A DNA stretch of 64,000 bases from Vreelandella jeotgali Hwa (GCF_000334215.1 NZ_AMQY01000018.1:1-64000); one strand, 5' to 3'. Shown: positions 1 to 11,140, counted from the stretch's first letter. The notes: a model not told the origin generated them from the sequence alone. Numbers and translations: made by a program.

Positions 1-59
1 TCGGGTTCGGTTCGGGGTTCGGGTTCGGGTTCGGGTTCGGGTTCGGGTTCGGGTTCGGG
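1..59. repeat. Hexanucleotide repeat coding a Pro-Glu run in tonB
   Basis: About nine copies of a 6-bp unit (tcgggt on the plus strand), one pair imperfect at 11-20, encode (Pro-Glu)n on the minus strand. Each unit adds one dipeptide, so slippage would change the length of the TonB linker without breaking the frame. The array probably continues beyond the window edge. Confidence 0.85.
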
Positions 60-467
60 CAAAGCCTCGTTGAGCTCGGGCAGTTGGCTATCCAGCGCTA
101 CGTCTTCTGCCGGAGCGTCGGGCAGCCGGGTCTCCGCCAGCTTGATCTCGCTTTGGGGAACGCTTGACGGCGTCGGGACGGGCGGCGGCGTATCCGCTGC
201 CGGTTCGGGCACGCTTTCTGCCGATGTAGCGTTGTCGGGCCGGGGCGGCGGCGCTTCGGTCATCGACAGCGTCATCGTTTCCACCGGCTGTTGTGTCTCG
301 GCATCGGGTGGCATTACCAGCATGGCCAACAGCCAGAACAGGCCCAGCGCCAGCGCGGCACCGCCCAGCAGCGAAGAGCTGCGACCCAAAAGCGATGACA
401 CGCTACGCATCATGATCCTCACTGCCACCCTCATCGCGATCCTTACCGGCTCTGCGCTTTCTTCCAC
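1..467 (-). CDS. tonB: TonB-type energy transducer, C-terminus cut by window edge
   Basis: Energy-coupling protein of a TonB/ExbB/ExbD system, expected to sit in the inner membrane and span the periplasm to outer-membrane receptors. The visible part has one hydrophobic segment (around ALALGLFWLLAMLVMP) followed by a long acidic, Pro/Glu-rich stretch ending in a Pro-Glu dipeptide run at the window edge; the receptor-binding C-terminal domain is outside. It lies just downstream of exbD on the same strand. I chose a GTG start at 467 because GGAGG (474-478) lies 6 nt before it; in-frame ATG codons at 434 and 413 are alternatives. The identification rests on architecture and operon context, since the diagnostic domain is missing. 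Confidence 0.8.
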   Translation of the reverse strand, partial: MEESAEPVRIAMRVAVRIMMRSVSSLLGRSSSLLGGAALALGLFWLLAMLVMPPDAETQQPVETMTLSMTEAPPPRPDNATSAESVPEPAADTPPPVPTPSSVPQSEIKLAETRLPDAPAEDVALDSQLPELNEALPEPEPEPEPEPEPEPRTEP

Positions 468-500
468 TCGGCGCCTCCGGGCCCCACGACACGCTTACCC

Positions 501-908
501 TCATGACGCATCACGCCTGGCCGCCACGGCGACATCGTCAACGCCGGCCTGTTTCAGGCGATCCATAACCTTGATCAACAGGCCGGTATCGGCGCGACGG
601 TCCGCCTGAATCACCACCCCGCCGTCATCGCTGACCATGCCGGCCACTTCCGGCCCGACCCGGTGCGTGTCCACCGGGTCGCCATCGACCCAGACTGCGC
701 CTTCGCTCGTCAGTGCCACCAGCACCTGGGTATCCGGCCGTGGTGTTGCCGCGCTGGCTTCGGGCCGCTCGATCTCCACGCCGCTTTCCTTGACGAAACT
801 GGTAGTGACGATGAAAAAGATCAGCATAATGAAGACCACGTCGAGCATCGGCGTGAGATTGACTTCGCTGCTATCGTCGCCTGACTCCAGCGAACGGCGT
901 CTACGCAT
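501..908 (-). CDS. exbD: ExbD/TolR family biopolymer transport protein
   Basis: Inner-membrane partner of the ExbB proton channel that powers TonB. The 135-aa protein has the family layout: a short basic cytoplasmic N-terminus, one transmembrane helix (about residues 18-40) holding the proton-path Asp at position 23 in the LTPMLDVVF motif, then a periplasmic domain. The start overlaps the end of the preceding ExbB gene by 8 bp, which indicates translational coupling. It is followed by tonB. Length and motif are typical for ExbD; context favours ExbD over TolR because tol-pal genes are absent and tonB follows. Confidence 0.95.
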   Translation of the reverse strand: MRRRRSLESGDDSSEVNLTPMLDVVFIMLIFFIVTTSFVKESGVEIERPEASAATPRPDTQVLVALTSEGAVWVDGDPVDTHRVGPEVAGMVSDDGGVVIQADRRADTGLLIKVMDRLKQAGVDDVAVAARRDAS

Positions 909-1464
909 GGCGTTGCTCTCCTGCCTGGTGGTGCGTCTCCAGCGCCCGAGCCAGACGATCGTGGAGCCGCTGATCCTCTCGGCGAATAACGTGCTCCAGG
1001 CGGCTGATAAACAGCAGTCCGACCACGGCGATCGCCATGCCCGTCAGCGTGGGCAGCGTCGCCCGGGCCACGCCGTCGGCCATGGCGCGCGCCTGGCCAG
1101 TGTCGCTGAGCGCCAGGCTGTCGAAGACGCTGATCATGCCGGTCACCGTGCCCAACAGCCCCAGCAGCGGGCATAGCGCCACCAGCAGTTTGAGCCAGGG
1201 CAGCGGCCGCCGCATGCGCGCCATGAGCGCATCGGCCCAGACGTCGCGCAGGGTATGCGCGCTCCAGCTGTGGTGGTCTTCCCGGGCGGCCCAATAGCGC
1301 ACCAGCTGCCGACGCGCCGGGCGCCAGCTCAGGTAGTAAAATCCCAGGCGCTCCACGCCCATGCTGAATACCAGCAGCGCCACAGCGGCCAACACGATCA
1401 GTACCGGCCCGCCGGCATCCAGCAAGCGCTCTATTGGCTCCACCAGCAGCGGCGGCAACGTCAT
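901..1464 (-). CDS. exbB: ExbB (MotA/TolQ/ExbB proton channel), short form
   Basis: Proton-channel subunit of the TonB motor. The 187-aa protein shows three transmembrane helices (about residues 17-37, 93-116 and 130-155). The second contains the conserved CPLLGLLGTVTGM segment and the third the Thr-rich TLPTLTGMAIAVVGLL segment that define the MotA/TolQ/ExbB family. The ATG overlaps the stop of the upstream long ExbB-like gene (ATGA), and its own end overlaps exbD. Having two ExbB-type genes in one operon is characteristic of the TonB2/TtpC systems of marine gammaproteobacteria; this short one is the ExbB2 counterpart. Confidence 0.93.
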   Translation of the reverse strand: MTLPPLLVEPIERLLDAGGPVLIVLAAVALLVFSMGVERLGFYYLSWRPARRQLVRYWAAREDHHSWSAHTLRDVWADALMARMRRPLPWLKLLVALCPLLGLLGTVTGMISVFDSLALSDTGQARAMADGVARATLPTLTGMAIAVVGLLFISRLEHVIRREDQRLHDRLARALETHHQAGEQRHA

Positions 1465-2834
1465 GGCGCGGCCTCTTCGGGCGCGTCTGCTTCAATCCGG
1501 GTGGCCAGGGCAGCGCTGGCCTGGCCTTCGATAATCTGTGTGAGCGCCCGGCTACGGCTGGACAGCGCCGTTTGCGCAAACAGCAGCGGCACGGCGGTGA
1601 TCAAGCCCAGCACGGTCGTCACCAGCGCCTGGCTGATGCCGCCCGCCATCCGCTGTGGGTCGCCGGTACCAAACACGGTAATCGCCTGAAACGTCACGAT
1701 CATGCCGGTAACGGTGCCGAGAAGACCGAGTAGCGGCGCAATCGCGGCCAGCAGCTTGACCAGCGGCTGGCCGCGCTCCAGCCGCGGAATCTCGGCCAGT
1801 ATGGCTTCATCGAGCCGGGCCTCCAGCGCTTCGGGCGTTTGCTGCCCATCCATTCGGGCAAAACGCCGCAATACCCGACCCAGGGGGTTATGAGCCCGGA
1901 GCGTTGGCAGCGTACGCTGCTGGCGGTGCACCCGTGCGCTGATGGTGAGCAAGTAGGCGTACTGGAGCGCCGCTACCAACAGGCCGATAAGCCCCAGCCC
2001 GACGACGATATAGCCCACGTAGCCGCCCTGATGAAAGCGTTGCCACAGGCTCGGGCTCCGGGTCAGCGCCTCGACGACGCGACCCCGCGTCGGGTCGACG
2101 GCCAGGGTACGGTTATTGCCGTCGACGTAGTCGGACAGCCAGCGGCTAATCTCATGGGGAGTGTCGGGCTCCAGCGCCGGGTTATCGCTCTCGCCCGAGC
2201 GCGCCAGCAACATCTTCGGGGTAAAGGCCGCAAAGTCGCCCAGCCGCACTATTCGATGCTGTCGAACCGCGCCGTCAGCCTCCACCACGGGCAACGTCAT
2301 GGCGCTGGCCAGGCCCGTCGCCCGGGTCAGCGCGGCCAGGCTGTCGACCACGTCTTCCAGCTGGCGCTGCTCCAGCACCCGGGCATCTTCGAGTCGCAGC
2401 GGCAGCGGCGTATCGCCCAGCGCCAGCCAGCTATCATCGCCCAGCTCGTTGCGCACCTCGGTGCCGTGGCGCGAAAGTGCCGACAGCAGGCCGGCGAGGC
2501 TGTCGTCCTGGTCGCTTTGGCGGCTTTCCAGTCGGGCGCCGTTGAGGGCTCGGGCCCCCTCTTCGATACGCAGCGCAGTATCCTCGCGGCTGACCCGGGC
2601 ATGGGCTTCCCGGGCATCGGCCAGCGCGCTTTCCAGCGCCTTTTTATCCTCGAGCAGCGCCATCAGCCGCTGCTGATCGCGCCATTCGGCGGCCTGGCGG
2701 GCCTGGCTCAGCGATACCGGCGAATTCTCGGCCGCGTCGCCGGCCCTGGCTTCACCGCTTGACGCCGCCGCGCTTGAACACAACGACAGCACGACCGTCA
2801 CCAGGATTCCCGGCAGCATTCGACAGGCGCTCAT
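1461..2834 (-). CDS. Long ExbB-like protein with periplasmic coiled-coil domain (TtpC-like)
   Basis: A 457-aa protein that fuses an N-terminal secreted region to a C-terminal MotA/TolQ/ExbB channel domain. It begins with a signal peptide (about residues 1-24, ending SSAAAS), continues with a charged coiled-coil-prone region (about 40-110), and ends with three membrane helices, the second carrying IAPLLGLLGTVTGM. This matches TtpC, the extra component needed for TonB2 function in Vibrio. Both ends overlap neighbours by 4 bp (ATGA), so it is co-translated with the DUF3450 gene before it and exbB after it. The assignment to the TtpC group is from architecture and operon order. Confidence 0.85.
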   Translation of the reverse strand: MSACRMLPGILVTVVLSLCSSAAASSGEARAGDAAENSPVSLSQARQAAEWRDQQRLMALLEDKKALESALADAREAHARVSREDTALRIEEGARALNGARLESRQSDQDDSLAGLLSALSRHGTEVRNELGDDSWLALGDTPLPLRLEDARVLEQRQLEDVVDSLAALTRATGLASAMTLPVVEADGAVRQHRIVRLGDFAAFTPKMLLARSGESDNPALEPDTPHEISRWLSDYVDGNNRTLAVDPTRGRVVEALTRSPSLWQRFHQGGYVGYIVVGLGLIGLLVAALQYAYLLTISARVHRQQRTLPTLRAHNPLGRVLRRFARMDGQQTPEALEARLDEAILAEIPRLERGQPLVKLLAAIAPLLGLLGTVTGMIVTFQAITVFGTGDPQRMAGGISQALVTTVLGLITAVPLLFAQTALSSRSRALTQIIEGQASAALATRIEADAPEEAAP

Positions 2835-3721
2835 GTGCGGTCTCCCCGGCTGTTTTCGTCTTTGCCGGCGTCATTGACGCCGATGGCCTGTTCTTCGGCG
2901 TCATCTACGCCGATAACCTTTTCGCTGGCGTCGTCAACGCCAATGGCCTGTTCTCCGGCGTCGTCGACGCCGATAGACAGGGGCACGGTTAACAGCTCCG
3001 GGGCGCGCTTGTCCTCGGCAATCGCCAGACCGTGGCGCACCTCGCGCCGCGCCGCCTCGCTTAACGGCTGCCATTCATTGCTATCGCTGTGCCATACGCC
3101 GCCCTCGCGACCGTCGGGCGTCACGTAGTACCAGCCGATACGGCCCAGGCGCAGAAAATCCACCTCGCGTGCCGTGTCATCGTCCTGCTTCAGGCGACCG
3201 CGCCAGGTATCGATCTCGCGGCCGTAGGCCAACTCCGTGCGCCAGGTTTTCAACAGCCGACGAATATGCTCGGGGGTTTCCAACGCCTCGCTGTCACCCT
3301 CCACGCGCGCCAACCTTTCGTCTTCGAGAAACGGCATATCCTGGCGGATAAATGCCCGTAGCTGCCGAACCATGGCGTCCTCGATACGCGGCAACGCCTG
3401 GCGGGTCTGTTCGAGGGTACTCAGCGCGTCGGCCAGACGGCGTTGGCGCCCGGCTTCGTCGGCCAGGCGACGACCACGCCGGGCGTTATCGTGGCGCAAC
3501 GAACGGGTCGCGTCTTCCAACTCCCGCAGCTCGGCGAGCCTGGTCTTCGTTGCCTGACCGGCCTGATCAATCTGCTCCTGTAGCTGCGCCTGCGACTGCT
3601 GGGCCCTGACACCCTCCTCCGCCGGCGTATCGGCGGCCAATGACGCGCTCACTGACAGCAGCCCGGCGGTAATGCCGGCCCGCGCCAGGCCATACGCTGC
3701 TGCTCGAAAGGGGTGACTCAA
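2831..3721 (-). CDS. DUF3450 family periplasmic protein of a TonB2-type system
   Basis: First gene of the TonB-system operon. I chose a TTG start at 3721 because GGAGG lies 5 nt before it and the product then begins with a clean signal peptide (about residues 1-31, ending SVSASLA). The mature part is rich in Arg, Glu and Gln and looks like a long coiled coil (about residues 40-150), as in DUF3450 proteins that accompany TtpC-ExbB2-ExbD2-TonB2 operons; their exact role is not established. The C-terminal 45 residues are a tandem 10-residue repeat based on AIGVDDAGEQ, which looks like a local addition. An in-frame ATG at 3784 would give a longer product without a good RBS. Confidence 0.8.
   Translation of the reverse strand: MSHPFRAAAYGLARAGITAGLLSVSASLAADTPAEEGVRAQQSQAQLQEQIDQAGQATKTRLAELRELEDATRSLRHDNARRGRRLADEAGRQRRLADALSTLEQTRQALPRIEDAMVRQLRAFIRQDMPFLEDERLARVEGDSEALETPEHIRRLLKTWRTELAYGREIDTWRGRLKQDDDTAREVDFLRLGRIGWYYVTPDGREGGVWHSDSNEWQPLSEAARREVRHGLAIAEDKRAPELLTVPLSIGVDDAGEQAIGVDDASEKVIGVDDAEEQAIGVNDAGKDENSRGDRT
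2864..2983. repeat. Four 30-bp tandem repeats coding the DUF3450 C-terminus
   Basis: Four units of exactly 30 bp start at 2864, 2894, 2924 and 2954, with core (t/c)cggcgtc(a/g)t. They encode about four copies of a decapeptide of the form (A/V)IGV(D/N)DA(G/S/E)E(Q/K) at the end of the DUF3450 protein. The unit length is a multiple of three, so copy-number change keeps the frame. Confidence 0.9.
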
Positions 3722-3868
3722 GGGAACCTCCGCAACCGCATCAGCGATGTCTTGCTCCGCGACCCTGCGCCGGGCAGCGAACACTATACAAGACCGCTGA
3801 AAAGAAAGGAATGATTTACATTAACGACTTATATGAACGCTGCGTAGCTTACCACTTTTGCCATGAAT

Positions 3869-3897
3869 GACAATGCTTATCATTGATAAAAGGTCAA
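3869..3897 (-). promoter_or_regulatory. Fur-box-like operator over the promoter of the TonB-system operon
   Basis: The 19-mer at 3869-3887 (GACAATGCTTATCATTGAT) matches the Fur consensus GATAATGATAATCATTATC at 13 of 19 positions by eye. On the minus strand a -35 candidate TTGACC (3897-3892) is followed after 17 bp by a -10 candidate ATTGTC (3874-3869), which the Fur box would cover. The site is about 150 bp upstream of the DUF3450 start, as expected for iron repression of a TonB system. The promoter hexamers are only moderate. Confidence 0.6.
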
Positions 3898-3936
3898 CGC
3901 CGATGCCGATCTCCGCGTCAAGGCCGGCAAGGAGCA

Positions 3937-7096
<3,160 letters not shown>

Positions 7097-7115
<19 letters not shown>

Positions 7116-7510
7116 AACGAGGTAACTCCCTGACGTACGTTGGCAACGTCCTGTGCGGTGCCAAACAGCTCAAAACGATATAAAAGCGGCACCCGGCATT
7201 TCTCGGCGACGATGCGACCGGCGATGCCGTAGGCGGTGCCGAAGTTGGTATTGCCCGCCGCAATCACGCCGCGAATCCATTGCCGGTTGTGTTCATCGTT
7301 GAGGAAATGAATCACCGGTTTGGGCACGGCGCCGGCGACGCTGCCGCCGCCGTAGCTGGGCACCACCAGAATATAGGGCGACTCGACTTTCAGCGGCGAT
7401 GCATCCTTCTCGAAGGGAATGCGCTCGGCGGGCAGGTCGAGCTTTTCGATAAAGCGGCGTGTATTTCCCGACCTGGTGGAGAAATACACCAGCTGCGGCG
7501 CGGTGCTCAT
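7097..7510 (-). CDS. nrdI: NrdI flavodoxin-like activator of class Ib RNR
   Basis: Flavodoxin-like protein that supplies the oxidant for assembling the Mn-tyrosyl cofactor of NrdF. The 137-aa product begins [20 protein letters not shown], in which STRSGNT is the FMN phosphate-binding loop, and continues with [10 protein letters not shown] and [10 protein letters not shown], both typical for NrdI. The ATG at 7510 overlaps the nrdH stop. A longer reading frame from 7816 runs through nrdH in another frame and lacks support. Confidence 0.95.
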
Positions 7511-7740
7511 GCCGTGGCGGCGGTGAGTTCGCGAATACGATCGGGACGGAAGCCCGACCAGTGAACCTCTCCCGCGGTCACCACGGGGAGCTGACGATGG
7601 CCCAGCTGCACCAGGTCGTCTCTGGCTTCGGGCGTCTCGTCCAGATTGATAACGGTATAAGAAAGGCCCTGCTTTTCCAGTTCCCGGTAGGTTGCCTTGC
7701 ACTGCACGCACGAAGCTGCGCTGTACACCGTAATTGCCAT
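7507..7740 (-). CDS. nrdH: NrdH glutaredoxin-like redoxin
   Basis: Small redoxin that reduces NrdE, itself recycled by thioredoxin reductase. The 77-aa protein carries the redox motif CVQC (Cys11 and Cys14) and the WSGFRPD motif that separates NrdH from ordinary glutaredoxins. ATG at 7740 is preceded by GAGG 10 nt upstream; a TTG at 7746 would be closer to it. First gene of nrdHIEF, overlapping nrdI by 4 bp. Confidence 0.95.
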   Translation of the reverse strand: MAITVYSAASCVQCKATYRELEKQGLSYTVINLDETPEARDDLVQLGHRQLPVVTAGEVHWSGFRPDRIRELTAATA

Positions 7741-7810
7741 GATCAAATATCCTCACCGCGCATAATGTCGATAACAAGTGAGTCGGGCGCCTGCAGCGCC
7801 TCGCCTCGAA

Positions 7811-7868
7811 ACACAATATATAGTATATATAGCGTACTTCAAGGCCTGGATAGCACTATATGTAGCTG
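7811..7868 (-). promoter_or_regulatory. Two NrdR-type boxes and the nrdH promoter
   Basis: Box 1 (7811-7826, ACACAATATATAGTAT) matches the NrdR consensus acaCwAtATaTwGtgt at nearly every position; box 2 (7853-7868, GCACTATATGTAGCTG) matches about 12 of 16. Their starts are 42 bp apart, about four helical turns, so both lie on one DNA face. A leftward promoter with -35 TTGAAG (7842-7837), 16-bp spacer and -10 TATATT (7820-7815) overlaps box 1, which fits repression by NrdR when dATP or ATP is bound. Confidence 0.75.
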
Positions 7869-8012
7869 TCGAAAAAAAGAGGATAAAGGCGCGGTGTCAA
7901 GCTATCGAAGCGTTGGATTTTATGCTAATGGACGGTGCTCGGGCGGGAAAACGGGCAGGAAACGCCGCGAAAAGGCGCGGATAATCGGAGAAAATACGGG
8001 GGCAGACAAACA

Positions 8013-8047
8013 AAAACCGCCCACCGGTCGTACCGGCGGGCGGTTTT
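8013..8047 (-). terminator. Rho-independent terminator after sodA
   Basis: Inverted repeat AAAACCGCC...GGGCGGTTTT with an inner CCGGT/ACCGG stem, flanked by A and T runs, so it can work in both directions. It lies 38 bp past the sodA stop. Confidence 0.85.
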
Positions 8048-8084
8048 CATCTCGCTGCCGTCAGGGCAGCGTTGCGGGTATCAG

Positions 8085-8696
8085 TTAGGCAACGGCGGCC
8101 TGGTAGCGGCGCTCGACGTCTTCCCAGTTGATGACGTTGAAGAACGCTGCGATGTAGTCCGGGCGCTTGTTCTGGTACTTGAGGTAGTAGGCGTGCTCCC
8201 AGACGTCCAGCCCCAGAATCGGCGTGTTGCCGTGAGAAATCGGGCTGTCCTGGTTGAGGGTGTTTTCCACTACCAGCTTCTTGTCGGACGTGACGGATAG
8301 CCATGCCCAGCCGCTGCCGAAGCGACCCAGCGCCGCCTTTTTCAGCGCTTCCTGAAAGGCTTCGTAACCGCCCAGCTCGGCATCGATGGCCTTGGCCACG
8401 TCACCGTGGGGCTGACCGCCGCCGCTGGGCGACATCATTTGCCAGAACATGGTGTGGTTGGCAACGCCGCCACCGTTGTTGATCACGGCCTGGCGCTTGT
8501 CTTCCGGTACACGGCTCAGATCGGCCAGCAGCTCTTCCACCGGCACGTCTTCCAGCCCCGTGCCTTCGAGGGTGGCGTTGAGGTTGTTGACGTAGGTGTT
8601 GTGGTGACGCGAATGGTGAATTTCCATGGTCAGCGCGTCGATGTGCGGCTCGAGTGCATCGTAAGCGTAGGGTAGTTCGGGCAGTGTATGTGCCAT
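8085..8696 (-). CDS. sodA: Superoxide dismutase, manganese type
   Basis: Dismutates superoxide to oxygen and peroxide in the cytoplasm. The 203-aa protein has metal ligands His27, His81, Asp164 and His168 in the motifs [13 protein letters not shown] and DVWEHAYY. Gly76-Gly77 before the NH motif and Gln149 in NQDSP are the residues typical of Mn-type enzymes; Fe-type proteins usually have Ala-Gln at the first site. Some databases would label it generically as Fe/Mn. It is a single-gene unit with its own terminator, next to the class Ib RNR operon. The metal preference is inferred from residues only. Confidence 0.9.
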   Translation of the reverse strand: MAHTLPELPYAYDALEPHIDALTMEIHHSRHHNTYVNNLNATLEGTGLEDVPVEELLADLSRVPEDKRQAVINNGGGVANHTMFWQMMSPSGGGQPHGDVAKAIDAELGGYEAFQEALKKAALGRFGSGWAWLSVTSDKKLVVENTLNQDSPISHGNTPILGLDVWEHAYYLKYQNKRPDYIAAFFNVINWEDVERRYQAAVA

Positions 8697-8790
8697 TGTC
8701 TTACTCTCCTTGCGTTATGATGTTGCCTTGCTTTTGTTGCCACCTGACAAGATGCGGACGGGTCGGGGGGATTTCAACCACCGACACCAT

Positions 8791-8810
8791 GGGTAGGCGT
8801 GGGTAGGCGA
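8791..8810. repeat. 10-bp direct repeat upstream of sodA
   Basis: Two adjacent copies of gggtaggcg(t/a) about 95 bp upstream of the sodA start. No regulator is recognised. A weak Fur-like stretch (tgaatgatatta) follows at 8813 but is too poor to call. Confidence 0.5.
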
Positions 8811-8883
8811 GCTGAATGATATTAGCTTTTCCTTGACCCAGCGTTATCGTCAACTATTGCCAGTATAGCGAATGCGCCGCACG

Positions 8884-8938
8884 GAAAAAAGCCGCTGCCG
8901 GCTGGCCTCGATTCCCGACGGCATGCCGACAGCGGCTC
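8884..8938 (-). terminator. Rho-independent terminator after etfA
   Basis: On the minus strand an inverted repeat AGCCGCTGtcGGC...GCCggCAGCGGCT is followed directly by TTTTTT (8890-8885). It lies 22 bp past the etfA stop. Confidence 0.85.
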
Positions 8939-8959
8939 CAGGACCCGGCGCGTGCCGCG

Positions 8960-9898
8960 TCAGCTATCCTCGAGCTTGCCTTCCAGCTCGGGCAGTATCT
9001 CGAACAGGTCCCCGACCAGGCCGTAATCGGCGACCTGGAAGATGGGCGCGTCCTCATCCTTGTTGATGGCGGCAATCACTCGGGAATCCTTCATCCCCGC
9101 CAGGTGCTGGATGGCACCGGAAATCCCTACGGCAATATACAGATCGGGCGCGACAATCTTGCCCGTCTGGCCCACCTGCATATCGTTGGGCACAAAGCCG
9201 GCATCCACCGCCGCGCGGGATGCCCCTACCGCAGCACCGAGCTTGTCGGCGACGGTATTGAGCAGACGGAAGTTATCGCCGTTGCCCATGCCGCGACCGC
9301 CGGAAATGACCACCGGTGCCGCGCTCAGGTCGGGACGGTCGCTTTCGGCCAGCGTTTCCTTGACGAAAACCGAGAGTTCGTTGCTGACACTCTGTTCCAC
9401 GGCCTCGATCGCGGCGCTATCCTCGCTTTCGCCCACGGCGTCAAAGCCGGTGGCCCGCACGGTGATGACCTTCAGCGCGTCCTCGCTCTGCACCGTGGCA
9501 ATGGCGTTGCCGGCGTAGATCGGACGCTTGAAGGTATCGGCAGACTCCACGGCAATAATGTCCGACAGCTGGGCGACATCCTTCAGCGCGGCGACCCGCG
9601 GGAGCACGTTCTTGCCGTTGGTCGAAGCGGCGGCGAGCAAATGGCTGTAGTCGTCCGCCAGCGCGACCAGCAGCTCGCTCAGAGGCTCGGCCAGCTGATG
9701 CGCCAGCACGCCGTCGTCGGCCACGCGCACCCGGCTGACGCCGTCCAGCCGCGCGGCTGCATCCGCTACGCCGCCAACGCCCTCACCCGCGACGAGCACG
9801 TCGATATCGCCGCCGATTGCCTTTGCCGCCGCGACCACGTGAGCGGTTGCGCCGTCCAGCACGCCATCCTGATGTTCAGCCAGAACCAGAATACTCAT
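8960..9898 (-). CDS. etfA: Electron transfer flavoprotein alpha subunit
   Basis: FAD-binding subunit of the soluble ETF that takes electrons from acyl-CoA and other dehydrogenases. The 312-aa protein ends in the conserved FAD domain: [36 protein letters not shown] and [12 protein letters not shown], then [21 protein letters not shown] split over the NAD-like fold. ATG at 9898 overlaps the etfB stop (ATGA); a TTG one codon earlier was not used. It is second in the etfBA operon, opposite the gene for its electron acceptor at the membrane. Confidence 0.97.
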   Translation of the reverse strand: MSILVLAEHQDGVLDGATAHVVAAAKAIGGDIDVLVAGEGVGGVADAAARLDGVSRVRVADDGVLAHQLAEPLSELLVALADDYSHLLAAASTNGKNVLPRVAALKDVAQLSDIIAVESADTFKRPIYAGNAIATVQSEDALKVITVRATGFDAVGESEDSAAIEAVEQSVSNELSVFVKETLAESDRPDLSAAPVVISGGRGMGNGDNFRLLNTVADKLGAAVGASRAAVDAGFVPNDMQVGQTGKIVAPDLYIAVGISGAIQHLAGMKDSRVIAAINKDEDAPIFQVADYGLVGDLFEILPELEGKLEDS

Positions 9899-10647
9899 CA
9901 AATCACCTTGGCTTCGTTCTTGAGTTTGTCCAGGAGCTCGTCAACGGAGTCCACCTTAACGCCACCCTGGCGCTCGGCCGGCGGCTCGACCTTGAGCAGG
10001 TTGAGCTTGTTGGATACGTCAACGCCCAGATCCTCGGGAGTTTTCACGTCCAGCGGCTTTTTCTTGGCCTTCATGATATCCGGCAGCTTGGCGTAGCGCG
10101 GCTCGTTCAAGCGCAGGTCAGTGGTGACAATCGCCGGCAGGCTCAGCTCGAGCGCCTGCAGACCGCCGTCAATTTCACGGCTGACATGCAATTTGCCGTC
10201 CTCGACATCAACCTGCGAAGCGAAAGTGCCCTGGGCACGCCCGGTCAGCGCTGCCAGCATCTGCCCGGCCTGGTTGTTGTCGGTATCGATGGACTGTTTG
10301 CCGAGAATCACCAGCTCGGGCGCTTCTTCATCGACCAGTTTGGCCAGCGCCTTCGCCGCGCCCAGCGACTCCACGCGTTCTTCGCTCTGGACGTGGATGG
10401 CCCGGTCGGCGCCCAGCGCCAGCGCCGTCCGCAGCTGTTCCTGGGCTGATTTGGGACCAACGGTCGCCACCACGATTTCACTGGCAACCCCTTTTTCCTT
10501 GAGCCGCACCGCTTCTTCCACGGCAATCTCGCAGAAGGGGTTCATGGCCATCTTGACGTTGGTGAGGTCAACGTCGGACTGATCCGGCTTGACACGGATC
10601 CTGACGTTATAGTCGATGACGCGTTTGACCGCGACGAGTACTTTCAT
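9898..10647 (-). CDS. etfB: Electron transfer flavoprotein beta subunit
   Basis: AMP-binding partner of EtfA. The 249-aa protein starts [20 protein letters not shown] and contains the EtfB signature region [14 protein letters not shown] and [17 protein letters not shown], with a basic [20 protein letters not shown] stretch close to the C-terminus that in other ETFs contacts dehydrogenases. GAGG lies 5-6 nt before the ATG. First gene of etfBA. The regulatory region is shared with the divergent ETF-ubiquinone oxidoreductase gene. Confidence 0.97.
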   Translation of the reverse strand: MKVLVAVKRVIDYNVRIRVKPDQSDVDLTNVKMAMNPFCEIAVEEAVRLKEKGVASEIVVATVGPKSAQEQLRTALALGADRAIHVQSEERVESLGAAKALAKLVDEEAPELVILGKQSIDTDNNQAGQMLAALTGRAQGTFASQVDVEDGKLHVSREIDGGLQALELSLPAIVTTDLRLNEPRYAKLPDIMKAKKKPLDVKTPEDLGVDVSNKLNLLKVEPPAERQGGVKVDSVDELLDKLKNEAKVI

Positions 10648-11140
10648 GGTGTCCTCGCTTGGTTATGTTGCAGATTCCCGCTGCATGGTCGCTGCAACGC
10701 TATGTGTTCCGTTTCAGGCCTGCGGAACCGCATACCGGGGCCTCACAGACCGCTGTTCAACCCCGACCTGCCGCGACAGGCCCCGATCCGAGCGCATACG
10801 ACTCGGCTGTTTCCCGGTTCGAAGGTATCTCGAAGGTATCAAGGTGATGGTACCCGGGTTGGATAATGTGCCACAGTTGGTATTCCAGCAAAAATATAGA
10901 CGAAAAGCGAGATTGTATATATTAACCCGGCGATACCGGCACAGCAGGGCCCATAATACGCCACGGGCCCGGGCGCTCCGCACCGGCATACGCCCATCGC
11001 AGTGATCGAAGGGTGGCGCCGTTTCCTCTATTATGCGGATCAGGGCAGTGACCCTGAAGCAAACGATTGTTTAAAGTAAGTGATGCATTAGTCGTACCCG
11101 TTTTTAACTATCCTGATCACGGCAGGCAAGGAGAACAACG
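10648..11140. other. Divergent intergenic region between etfBA and ETF-QO
   Basis: A 493-bp spacer with control elements for both directions. It contains an exact 11-bp tandem repeat (tcgaaggtatc, 10819-10829 and 10830-10840), an AT-rich stretch (10888-10925) that may hold the etfB promoter, and a PsrA-like palindrome (11060-11073) close to the rightward gene. Small frames such as 10714-10989 on the minus strand have no recognisable product or RBS. Confidence 0.65.
11060..11073. promoter_or_regulatory. PsrA-like operator upstream of ETF-QO
   Basis: CAAAC-gatt-GTTTA is a near-perfect match to the PsrA consensus (G/C)AAAC(N2-4)GTTT(G/C), with the two GTTT/AAAC arms intact and only the last base off. 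In Pseudomonas the fatty-acid-responsive repressor PsrA controls etf genes, so site and target agree. It lies 68 bp before the start codon. Confidence 0.5.

Larger units (their letters stand above)
7741..8084. other. Intergenic region upstream of nrdH
   Basis: This 344-bp stretch holds the nrdH promoter with two NrdR-type boxes (7811-7868) and, at its far end, the terminator for the superoxide dismutase gene (8013-8047). Between them (7869-8012) I see an A-rich stretch (7870-7890) and no convincing gene. Short frames in the region lack motifs and ribosome binding sites. Confidence 0.7.

Noticed and set aside
8813..8832. Fur box for sodA
   Set aside because: Only a short match (gaatgatatta) with one arm; too weak compared with the clear box at 3869.
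10714..10989. 91-codon minus-strand frame in the etf spacer
   Set aside because: Overlaps the tandem repeat and likely promoter; no motif and no RBS.
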